64,000 bases of DNA from Undaria pinnatifida (lineage: Eukaryota; Sar; Phaeophyceae; Laminariales; Alariaceae): the NCBI GenBank assembly GCA_012845835.1, contig JABAKD010000030.1, forward strand, positions 9,213,805-9,277,804, written 5' to 3'. The notes under the pieces are model-generated. The model did not search any database, was not told the origin of the DNA, and worked only from the letters and a program-made list of their open reading frames with translations. Of the stretch, positions 10,990 through 20,940 are shown piece after piece. Numbering within the stretch: position 1 is the first letter of the stretch; every line of letters begins with the position of its first letter. The position numbers and the translations under genes were made by a program.

Positions 10990-12762
10990 TTGAGACGAGT
11001 TACAACCCCACCGCGAGTCCCACGGCCGCGGTCGGCTCCGCCTGCCGCCGCAAACCCTGCTCTTGCCGACTCGCCAGTCCGCACGGTGCCAATTCTGTCC
11101 GACCGCTACAACGCAGAGCCTATGGGAACTCCTCTCTTACGGCTCACGCCTTCTCCTGATGACACGCCAACTGCACCTACAAGGTCGGACGCCCTCGGCG
11201 ACGCTGCTGAATTGCGGTTTGCTAATTTCGTCGCGCGTTATTCGCATGCCGATTGGGAGCAAGGAGCAAGATCAGCACGCTGAGTCGACGTGCCACGCCA
11301 CGATGCGCTACATCTCTATCGGCCGGCCGTCGGTCCTGCCGCCCGACTCTTTGACGTGTTACCCCTCGCACAAGCGCCCCTCCCTCTCAGACATCCAGGA
11401 GCTGGCGGGTAACGGTCGACTACATACAACCGACGACGACATCGTCCTACTCGTCCTTAACCCGACACTGCCGCCGACAAGGTCTGACAAACTGCTTGCT
11501 TGCTAAACGACGAGCCGGTTCGCATCTACGTCCCCCTGATCATGCGCCCTTGGATCATGCAAGCTTGTTATTCGACGTCTTCTTGCCATCTTGGCACCAC
11601 GCGCACGCTGCGCATGCTGGAGCGTTTTTTTTTATTGTTGGATTAGCATGAATGTGTAAACCCGGCGGTGGCTTCGCCACTGCTTGAATTGCCAAGCGCG
11701 GAAAACCCCACGGCTGACTGTCCGCTGGCCAATCGTCTCAATGCCTCTACCGGAAGATCCAGGTGTCGCCGTCAGTGTTGACTACTTCGGCTCCCTTCCG
11801 GTCACGCCACGAGGCAACACCTTTATCTTGCTGTTCACCGATCGCTTCAGTCGCCGGGCCGACATGTTCTTCCCCCTCACTGCCGCTGAGTTCACCGCGG
11901 AGGGTACAGCCAATATCCTGGTGAACCAATACATACCCTTGTGGGTTGCCCGCGCACCATACTCTCGGACAACGGCCTGCAGTTATGCTCCAAGCTTTTT
12001 CAAGCTGTATATCAGCTGTTGGGCATGTGCAAGCTTGCTAGCATCTCCTATCATCCCAACTGTAACGGGGGCGTTGAGCGGATGAACCACACTATGGCCC
12101 AAATACTGGCTGTGGTCGTCAATGAGCGACAAGACGATTGGGACTTGCACATTCCTCACGTCGAATTTGTTTACAACAATTCCGTCAGCGCGGCCACGGG
12201 CCTGGCGCCCATCGAGGTCCACATGGGCAGATTCCCACGTCTCCCCCTGACGATTTACGACCGCACCGGCGACGTGGGGCACCAGAATCTGGCCCGCGAT
12301 CACCTGGCCTATTGCGACTTGGCCACCGACCGACAAGAGCGCGCGAACGACATTGTTCGCGCACACCACGCCCTCATCGTTTCTCGTGGTAACCGCATAA
12401 AATCCGCCCTCACGGACGCGCTGCGTCCAGCACCTAACTTCGCTGTGGATGGTTGGGCATGGGTGTACGATTCTGCCTCCACCATCCGCCAGGGTGTGAA
12501 GGCGAACACGGACGCTAAGGTGCTCAAGGCCAAACTCGCGCTTCACTGGACGGGCCCCTACAAGATCCTGGCTGTCGGCCCCTGCTCCGCCGCCGAGACC
12601 CCGGACGGCTCGCCACTCGGGAGTAACCTCCTCTATTTGGACCTTCCTTCCGACCTGCCCGGTTTGAACGCAATACGAAAACGGCCAATTATCAATTACC
12701 CATCAAATCAGATAATTGCAGGCCTTTCAAGGCCGTACCTTAACAGTGTGCGTCCTCCTTAA
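10990..12762 (+). pseudogene. Broken Ty3/gypsy integrase
   Basis: Three plus-strand pieces in different frames line up as one gypsy integrase. Up to about 11506 comes the pre-integrase region. At about 11580-11690 a zinc-binding H-H-C-C module can be read in translation (CHLGTTRTLRMLERF, then HCLNCQARKTPR), interrupted by a stop. From 11684 comes the catalytic core with VDYFGSLP and FTDRFSRR; after a one-base frame change near 11940 follow SDNGLQ and GGVERMNH, giving the D, D and E of the active site. A C-terminal domain runs to about 12665. Reverse transcriptase and protease are missing on the 5' side, so this is an inactive fragment. Confidence 0.75.
12671..12746 (+). repeat. 70-bp direct repeat bracketing the gypsy remnant, right copy
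   Basis: Partner of 9546-9615, with the same GGCCTTTCAAGGCC hairpin. It replaces the expected end of the integrase frame, which indicates an insertion or rearrangement junction. Confidence 0.6.
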
Positions 12763-12763
12763 G

Positions 12764-12900
12764 GATATAGGTCTCGGCGACTCTCCCCTTAGAAGTAGCT
12801 TGTACAAGGGTCAACAGGGTGATGTTAATCAATATGTGCGCGGAAACTATAAAACCCGTTTTTGAGGTGTGAGGGGTGAGGGGGACAACATCTGACGGCT
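12764..12900 (+). repeat. Dispersed repeat R8, copy 1
   Basis: Collinear with 47537-47660: shared words include GGGTCAACAGGGT, TGTGCGCGGAAACTATAAAA and GGGGGACAACATCTGAC. A third, more diverged copy is at about 47790-47850. The function is unknown. Confidence 0.55.
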
Positions 12901-13244
12901 GTGGAGCAGATATATACTGTACCTGGTGTACCAGGAGTACGAGTAGCATTCTGAAAGATATTTTCTCTTCTCAACATCATGGGCTACACGTTTCGTCAGC
13001 GATGCTGACACGGCAGAGCGTCCTTTTCGTCACATATGAAACGCGTACTATGTTCATGCGGCGTGAATAACAGAGATTGGTCGAACCTCAAACCGTCAAT
13101 CGAAGCTGCTCCATCCACTTTTCGTACTCGTGCCTGCTGCCTGCTGCATCTGACCGAGATAAATCGAATTTGAAATTTGAAATTTTGAAATCTGACATCT
13201 GAATCCATTTGAAACTTAAACTTTGATCCGCTCCCCCAATCCCA

Positions 13245-16200
13245 TTGAACGAAGACATGATATTTCTGCTGCAAACCCCTGTATGCAAGAAACAAACATC
13301 CAACATCAACATCCTCCCTTTAGGAGAGGAGGGAAATGAAGCCCTCTTGTTTCACTCGGCCAGCGGGACAACCGAGAACAGCATGCTGAGCTTCTCGAGG
13401 TCGGATTCATGGATAGCATCGTCCCGGCGTCGCGGGCGTGGTCGATCGTTCGACGTTACCGTAGTGGACTCGAACCGTTTTGCTCTCGACGGCGAAGAAC
13501 ATCAACTTGGGATACAGAGCCTGTCAGCTCTCTGCCTTCGCTCGCTCGAATCTGCTCTCGGGAAGGGCCTGGCGACGTTCTCTCTTCACGAGCTGCCGTT
13601 GGGTTTAGCGGAGAAGATCTATGAATTCGTCTTCTTGAAGGGCTCCCGGATGGCGCAGATGGAGCTTTCGAAGGCGCTTGCTCCGATTTTAAGCGAGCAC
13701 GTCAACGCACTCGACTTCAACGCCGGCGCAGCCAGGTTTCTTGGCGACTCCGCCCTTTTTGAGCTCGCGAACGGGTGCGGTCTTGGTCTGGTGCGGCTCG
13801 ACCTTAGCGCTTGTCGCTTCATTACGGATGCTGGTGTTATGGGGGCGCTCCTGAGCTGTCCGGCTATCAGATCACTCTCCCTTTCGGGGTGCGATGGTGT
13901 AACAGATGAGGTACGTAGGGGTTGAAGATGCATCGATGTGTTTGTTTCCGGCTGGTTTGACTTTCGGACTCTTTCATTACAAACGTACTGGTACATTTTA
14001 CCACTATTTGTACTGTGTCATGATGAACGCACTGCAAGCATGCTATTATTTTCTGCTCGATGTTATGTCGTTGTTGATGACGTGCTGGCAACAAAACCTT
14101 TGCCGTTTTTAGGCATTTTGCGTCATGAGCCCTGCAACAAGAGAGCACGAGGGTGGTATACGGCTGAGGACTTTAGACCTCGGGCAATCAAAATATCTTC
14201 CTAATCGAAGAAATCTCTAATAGAACTACCTGCAAATATCGTTTTCCTGAGCGGCCTCTTTTTTTTCTGCCATACCCTAACTTTAAGATATTCTCCTGTC
14301 CAGACTGCTGAGCGGGCCCAGGTGCCTGAAACAGACCTCTCTCAGAGTTCCCACCTGAAAGCCGCCGTGTTTTGCACGTTGAAATCTGGCTTCCCTTTTT
14401 TCTTTTTGAAATTATCGTCATCGTTGCTGTTTTTTTTTTTTTTTTTTTTTCAGATCCTTTTGGGGATCCGGGTAAAAAAAGCTCAAGCTCCATACACTTT
14501 CGTTTGTGTACCAGTTTTCGTTCATCTGCAGAACGCAGACTTTGTGTCAACCTCCCCCCTCCGGTTTAGTCAACACTCTGAACTTGCCGGCCTTCTTTGG
14601 CTGATCCCTATACGGTTCAACCTAGAAGGTGAGATAGCCACCCAGGAATCGACAGCTCTTTTTGCTGTTGTTCCCACATTAACTCGCATAATCAAGTCCG
14701 TGCTCACAGGACAGCCAGTCAATCTGGAGCTGAGGAATACCCCAGGGGGAAAACACAAACCATGCACGCATATATCAGCCGACGCAATTCATGCCTACAC
14801 GAGGAACATATAAAAGTGAAATCGGGAGTCAGCCTACGATGTGCCAGGTCCATACTGGTGCATACGTCTCACTCCATTCATGCCTCCGCCAGAAACATAT
14901 ACAAAGTGAAATTGGGAGTCAGCCTACGATGTGCCGGGTCCGTCCTGGTGCATACGTCTCACTACTCGCGCCTGGAAAAACCGACTATACCGCTTGCCAC
15001 CCAGGAAAGACTACCACGTATATATTAGACGTAGTACCTATCACTACGCATACGCACAACAGACGCAAGTCAATTGGAAAAAAAAACAAAGAAAACGTAC
15101 GAAGAGAAAGGAAAGGAAAGGAAAGAAAGAAAGCGAAAAATGAAAAGCAAGAAAAGACAAGAAAAGCAAGAAGAGACAAGACAAGAAGAGGGAGCAAGGA
15201 AAGGAAAAAAGAAAAAACGTCATACTATTAATAGCAGACCCTAGGAACTGAGTAAAGACGGCAGTGGGCTCATAGAGGGTATCAAGTGCATCAATGGCAC
15301 TGGGCAGAGAACGCAACAAGGCGAAGAAGTCAGCGCGGCCTTGAGCTAACTTGTGACGGCCATTGGAAGGCCCACAAATTTCAACACGATGATGGCCAGA
15401 CCCAGACTTCAGTCTCTTGGGCAGGACGCCCCCCCTACCCCGCCCCCCTCCCTCCCCCCGGCCGCTTAGAGAGGCCGACGGTGGATGGCACTGCCGCGGC
15501 CTTTGCGCGTCGCTCTGCAGCTTTGCGTTTCTCCGTCTCATGCCATTTTCGCATGAACAACTCGGCTCCCTCCTCTACTCGAAACCATCTGCCGGCCTTC
15601 TGAGCAGCCTTTCGCCACCCTTCGAATTTCGTTCCAAAGACCGACATATCCTCCTTCAGATGAGCCAGCCAGTCCTTCTCTTGCCCCGCTGAGTAGCCCT
15701 TACCCCCAACAAGCTTCTCAAACATCACCCTCTACCAGGCCCCAGCGCAGCTCAGCTCAGCGAAGCAGCGTACTGTAGCGCTAGCTCAGCAGAGCAGCGC
15801 CGTGCGGTGCCGTGCCCTGCCGTGCGGTAAGGTACTGTGCGGTGCTGCTTGCTGTACCGTGCTGTGTGTTGTGCTGTACTTACTCTTTCGTACTTCGCAC
15901 ATGCCAGGTCTCAGTCGACGAAGTATCATACCTGGTACAGCAGTACCGAGGTACACCACACCAGCTTTGTATAATCTACATTGTTGACTCACGAAAAAAA
16001 CACTTCCAGCTCAGCTATAACTCAGTAGCACGCAGCGCAGCGCCGTGCGGTGCCGTGCGGTGCCGTGCCTTGCCCTGCGGTGCGGTGCGGTTCTGTGCCG
16101 TGCTGCGCTGTGCTTTCTTTCGAACACACAGCAGTACCAGGTACTGGTATGTACATGCGTGCTCGTTTTTCTGCTTTCTTAGTTAATTGCCATCCCCGCC

Positions 16201-19200
16201 AATTACACCCGCACTGCCGATCAGAACGTGACTTCGCCAACATGCATGCGCACAACACAGCACAGGGCAATTAGGTTTGCCCACGTAGCTCTTGGCATTA
16301 CCAAATCGCTAGTTGCACCAAATGATGGGCCTCTTCTTTCTGCCCCCTTCACATTTAGTTGTATTATTCCTCGCGCAAACCTAGCGGGCAAACCGCAGAG
16401 TGGAGCCCTTTCAACATCGTACCAGACACGTTCCCGCACTCTGTTGCACTGAAATTCAGTTAAACTACTCGTACTCGCATACAGAGTATCATATACAGAA
16501 TCTGGTGTATTATATACCGCGATGAACTTTTTTTTTCGACGCTGTCGTTCTTGTCTAACCTATGTACCAGGTATATCCAGAATCGCAGACCTCACCGGGC
16601 AGGAGGCTTGATAACCCGTTTTTCTTTCCTTTCTTCCTTGTTATTAGTTTTTTTTCCGCTTTCGATTTGCACTTTGGTTTGGTTTCCTGGGTGACATGCG
16701 GTGTAGTCGGTTTCAGCTGCGAGTATTTTAACGTATGTGCAAGTATGGACCTGGCACGTACATACGCTGACTTCCGTATTTTTCAAAACATTTTGTGGCA
16801 GATGTATGACTTGCGTCAGCTATGATATTTTCGTGTACCACTTTTAGTTTGGTTCATTTTTTCCCTGGAGTATTCTGCCACTCCAGAGTGACTGGAGCCT
16901 GTCCTGGGACCACGGACTTGATTATGCGAGTTAATGTGAGAACAACAACAACACATGCCATGCCGAAGTCACTGCTGCGCACTTAAAAAACGAGTGGAGG
17001 TGGGAGTCAGGTGGGCGGCAGCGTCGCTACCTACCGAAGTTACAGCAGAGAGGGTTGCTGTTTCTCCATCTTTGGACGGCTCCGATGGTCGTAGCGGGAG
17101 CTGGGAGGGTAGACGTGCTCCTGCGGAAGCTGAACCTTGAGGGACTCAGTTTGGTGGAAGAGGACAAGAGAGGGGCATAGCCCAACAGGGTGAGTTTCCT
17201 CTCGCACACAGCAGAAGTGGTCCATGTAGCAGGCAATTTTAGGCCATCCGAAAATGGTGGCGCCCGCCTTACATAGACCGCTACTGCTGTGTGCGAGAGG
17301 AAACTCACCCTGTTGGGCTATGCCCCTCTCTTGTCCTCTTCCACCAAACTGAGCCACTCAACGCCCAGCTTCCGCAGGAGCACGTCCACCCTCCCTGCTC
17401 CCGCTACGACGATCGGAGCTGTCCGAAGATGGAGTTACAGCAGCCCTCTCTGCTGCAACATCGGCAGGTAGCAATTGTTGCCGCCCGCCTGATTCCCACC
17501 TCGACTCCTTTTCTTCGGTGCGCAGGAGCAGTGACTCCATCATCTCCATCACTTCCTCATGGGATATTTTTTGACGCGGTCCCGCGTCGCTAGCTTCCCG
17601 CTGAATATCCTGGAGCGAGACCCCTCTCTAACACCGTGGCCCGAAGACTAACCACTGAATCAGCTATGAGGCTAAGTCGGTACCAGACTCAGAGTGTTCG
17701 ATTGCCCCTGACTACGAGTCGGTATAGATGGTTCAGGCGTATATAATTAGTCTCCCAACAGGTGGGGCAGATGGAAGTGACCGTATGGTGCAGCATCATC
17801 ACTGCGTAGACACACAGCAAGAAAAAAAACACCCAAAAACATGCCAACAATCCGAACGGACACGTAACTGTCAAATGTTGGATAGCCAATGACGCACATG
17901 CGACGCCATCTAAATTGGCAGCACTCTTTGCTACTGTGCAGAGTATCTTTTGCTACACCCTCCACACCACCTCCAACGGCTCCTTTTTCGCGTCCGGCCA
18001 CTGTTCATTGCCAGACTGCCCATCACTTGCCGCATCGATGTCCGGGCCTGACCAAGCTCAACCTAGCGGGACTGCCAGGGCTGACCAGAAGCGGCGTGGC
18101 TTATATCTCCTACCTGCCCGCTCTCGAGCAACTTTGCCTGGCGGAATGTAAAAATGTGAGACGCGCCCGGATGAAAATCGAGAAGAGTTACGTTCGACTT
18201 GTTGCTTGTTCTATTTGCAAGACCATCACGGGAAACGTCATACGTCGTATCATAGTGCGCTAAAGCCGCTGCGAGTTGTACGCCACCAATTCGGATTCAC
18301 GCCACGATTGGTGCTCTTACGAGAGGCAAGGCTCGTTTGGTAGAGTCGTTACTACAAGCGGTGTTGTCCTCTGTTATACATCTCAAGCGGAGTCCAAGAA
18401 GCGGTACACTCGTTAAAACGAAACATGTCGTAATGCGAACCCAATGTTTTGGAAGTTTTCCTATGGTCGGTCATGGTCGACACACTATTGGCGGCCAAGT
18501 GGAGATGGCATGACATTTACGGTAGATTTCCCCTATATCGCCCAATTTCAGACTGTTGTTCCGTTTGGCTAAACTCTTACTAGTATCGATACAGTCGTGG
18601 GATAAAACAACAGGGTCGTGGATGTTATATTGTAATGTTAGTTATTGCCTTGCTGTCTCTGCCTCCTCCTGTCCAGGTCGACGATACCGCCGTGTCTTCG
18701 CTGGGGGCCGGCGAGTGCTGCAATTCCCTTCGATGGCTGGATTTGACGGGCACAGGCGTAAGAGACGCGTGTTGCCTGCCACTTAGGTGCATCAAGCTCC
18801 TCGAATACGTCGCTCTGTCTTCCACAGCCGTATCTTTGATAACCATAGCAGCGCTCGCGCGCGATGTGCGCTTGCCCGCCGCCCTGCCGGAAGCTCCCAA
18901 GACCAGGGGGCGGTCCAACCGCGCGCTGCTCATGGGCTCGGAGTGGTCTCAGAGACAAGTGCATTGCACCCCAAGGAGGGCCCCTGCCCCGTCTAGGCCG
19001 TGCAGCGCGCCAATGTACTACGAGCGCGGCACCACGAGGCGTGGTTGGGTGGAAGGCCCGAGTAAAGCGATGCGCCTTATTGAAGCGGCCAACATAAGCG
19101 CTATGAGCCCGACGTGCTCCAAATTTCCAGTGAAGGTCGGATTTCGCAGGAGCGAGGAAGGCCTCGATGAAGGCGGGAGAGACCTGCTGATAAGTTTGGT

Positions 19201-19243
19201 GCAGGGTGTCCTCAGGCTGTGGCCAGCGGTTCCCTTGCGGTGA
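13245..19243 (+). CDS. Leucine-rich-repeat (RNI/AMN1-type) protein, 3 exons
   Basis: Exons 13245-13910, 18015-18155 and 18677-19243 join in phase 0 (457 aa). Donors are GAG|GTACGT and AAT|GTGAGA; acceptors are GCCAG and TCCAG. Across both junctions the cysteine-type LRR pattern stays in register: SLSGCDGVTDE joins TAHHLPHRCPGLTKLNLAGL, and AECKN joins VDDTAVSSL. The repeats cover about residues 150-330 and resemble AMN1/F-box LRR proteins, which act as protein-binding adaptors, often in ubiquitin ligases. A short ELPLGLAEKIYEFV segment (about 118-131) could be a weak F-box-like helix, not a clear one. The 120-residue tail has no recognised domain. The start at 13245 is the first in-frame methionine; 13257 or 13383 are alternatives. 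Intron 1 is 4.1 kb and full of repeats. Confidence 0.8.
14660..15098 (+). repeat. Dispersed repeat R1, copy 2 of 3, with internal duplication
   Basis: Lies in intron 1 of the LRR gene. Same blocks as 2142-2500, but the GGAACATATAAAAGTGAAAT to GTGCATACGTCTCAC segment is present twice in tandem (about 14800-14872 and 14893-14964). This suggests unequal exchange within the repeat. Confidence 0.6.
15240..15728 (-). pseudogene. Decayed coding-like ORF in the LRR intron, transposon-related?
   Basis: On the minus strand from 15728 a 97-codon frame reads like a real protein rich in charged and aromatic residues (for example KDWLAHLKEDMSVFGTKFEG, then KAAQKAGRWFRVEEGAELF and a K/R/A-rich helix). After a C/G homopolymer near 15430 a second frame continues with plausible protein (KLAQGRADFFALLRSLPSAI) to a stop near 15232. 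The two pieces look like one gene broken by a frameshift. I do not recognise the family. Its place in an intron, antisense to the host gene and among repeats, suggests a mobile-element remnant. Confidence 0.4.
15745..16110. repeat. CCGTG/CGGTG low-complexity blocks
   Basis: Two blocks (about 15750-15870 and 16025-16115) of degenerate GCCGTGCGGTGC repeats, separated by about 150 bp that carries the TACCTGGTA palindrome. They lie in LRR intron 1. The frames that stay open across them are a result of the short period. Confidence 0.6.
16620..16955 (-). repeat. Dispersed repeat R1, copy 3 of 3
   Basis: Inverted relative to copies 1 and 2. Read on the minus strand it has TTCTCACATTAACTCGCATAA, the CACTCTGGAG block, GTGCCAGGTCCATAC and the CACCCAGGAAA end in the same order. 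It lies in LRR intron 1, directly next to the foldback at 16967. Confidence 0.6.
16967..17536. repeat. 570-bp foldback (long inverted repeat)
   Basis: The left arm (16967-17228) and right arm (17272-17536) are imperfect reverse complements over almost their whole length, with a loop of about 43 bases. The best stretch pairs 17140-17220 with 17285-17356, including the GTTGGGCTATGCCCCTCTCT block. It lies in intron 1 of the LRR gene in the sense direction, so the pre-mRNA would fold into a long hairpin. It may be a foldback transposon or an inverted duplication of a single sequence. Confidence 0.75.
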
Positions 19244-20940
19244 ACACCGTACTTCATTGCTTCGCCCTTGCTCTTTCGTCGATGCCGCATCCACACGGCA
19301 TTCTTGCTAGAAGATGTATAAAGCAACACACAAGAACATGTGTACGCCTTCGACGTGTGTATAATATCTCATACCTGGTACCTGACACGAGAAAGAGCCA
19401 TGATACTTCGAAGTATAGCTCTGGCTGGCGGGGGGCTTTGGGGCTATTTCGTGGGCAGGGCTTGAAAACTACAAACATGATGTATTTTATTATTTCATCT
19501 GTGGTGTATGGGTCTGGTGGTTCACGACGAACTTGTGTTCGTGGCATAGAGCATGGTTAACACATGAGACATGTTGCCACGGGCTTACGCTGTTGGTGTG
19601 CTGGAAATGTCAGATGTTCGACGATTGCAGGAATTATGTTATTTATTATCGTGATAGTTCGCGCATTAGTGGCGTTGGGCGTCACAATGTATATATTTTA
19701 TTTGTAGTCGTAATGGCACAAGAGGGAGTTTGATACAATGAATCAGGAATTTCCGTGATGATTTATTTGTTGTGAACGACAGCTTTTCCGTAGTTGGCGT
19801 TTCCTGCAACATTATAGTGCTTTCTAATAGACAGAAAAGGGTCATAAATCGGTGTAGCATGTGGTAAGCGATTATCAATACCGTATTTTCAGGCCGTACT
19901 TTTAGGTTTGGCATTGCTTTGTATGGTGCTATTTGCACGCATTGTGCTGTCACCACCGCTGTATTTGGTAGTTGTTTTTGATGCCTTGTGGAGGTGAATT
20001 GGTGGGGATAGCTTACTAGAGACAGCCATGTAAGTGGAGGCGCTGCCGTTGTGACTTTAATACATGTTTTTACTCGTAAATGTAAGGAGTTGATACGTTG
20101 GTACGTCTCCAGGTCGTGGACAGTTTTTCAGTTGTTCGATGTTCTGTATTTTTTTGTTTGGCAAGAGGGCTTATGCGTTCGATGTTCTTAGCAGCTGTAT
20201 TTTTGTGTTGCATGTTCGGCCGTCGAGAGGGCCAATTGCATACTCAGCGTAGAATCCGCACTCCCACTGGTTGTGGAGTGTCTTTCAAGAGAACATGCCT
20301 TGTACGAGAAGGCGAGGAGGCGTTGTTCATTGTAACTCCTACAATTGATACCAGTGTTTGAAGGGATAGGGCACTTCGTGTTTACGTTTTTACGTTTTTT
20401 TTAGGGCCAGGGTGGAACAATACTGCTGTATGTCCCCGTTTTACACACCTTGCTCCGCAAAATTATTTGGCGGGCGGGCAGATATTCTGCTCGAATGTAG
20501 ATTTAGATTTGAATAGGGTCGGGATTTGCGCCAACCGAAACAAGGAACGTTAACGCCTTTACAATCGAAAGCCATTTTTTGGGGACGGACTTACTTGAAG
20601 TTAGTAAAGGGAAGGATTTTGGGACTCTAAAGGGGTTAAGAATAGCTTGTGGTACCAGAAAGTGGACAGGTGGTTCCGGCGGCCCCCTTGCTGTCGGGTT
20701 CGCGAGCAGTCACTTTCGTATGATCCGTAGCAGCCATGACATCAATTAATCCCGAAGAGCTGCGCGAAAAACAGACGGCAATAAATCATTTTGTGACTTG
20801 CTTCCCTGAGGCTTCCCTCACGCTTAAATCCCTCAGTTTTAACGTCTTAGTAATGGAACACAATTACAGGTTGATTTGAACCACTAGCTGGCCCTCAAGG
20901 GTGGGCCTCACGGTTTTTCCTCTTTGTCGCCGTTCGGATT
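19244..20940. other. Convergent gap between the LRR and Sel1 genes
   Basis: Both flanking genes end here, so it must hold their 3' untranslated regions. It contains one TACCTGGTA palindrome (about 19371) and T-rich stretches. No open frame has a recognisable domain; I see no other gene. Confidence 0.5.

Noticed and set aside
9954-11084. 376-codon minus-strand open frame
   Set aside because: Antisense to the gypsy remnant, with no recognisable domain; length explained by GC-rich composition.
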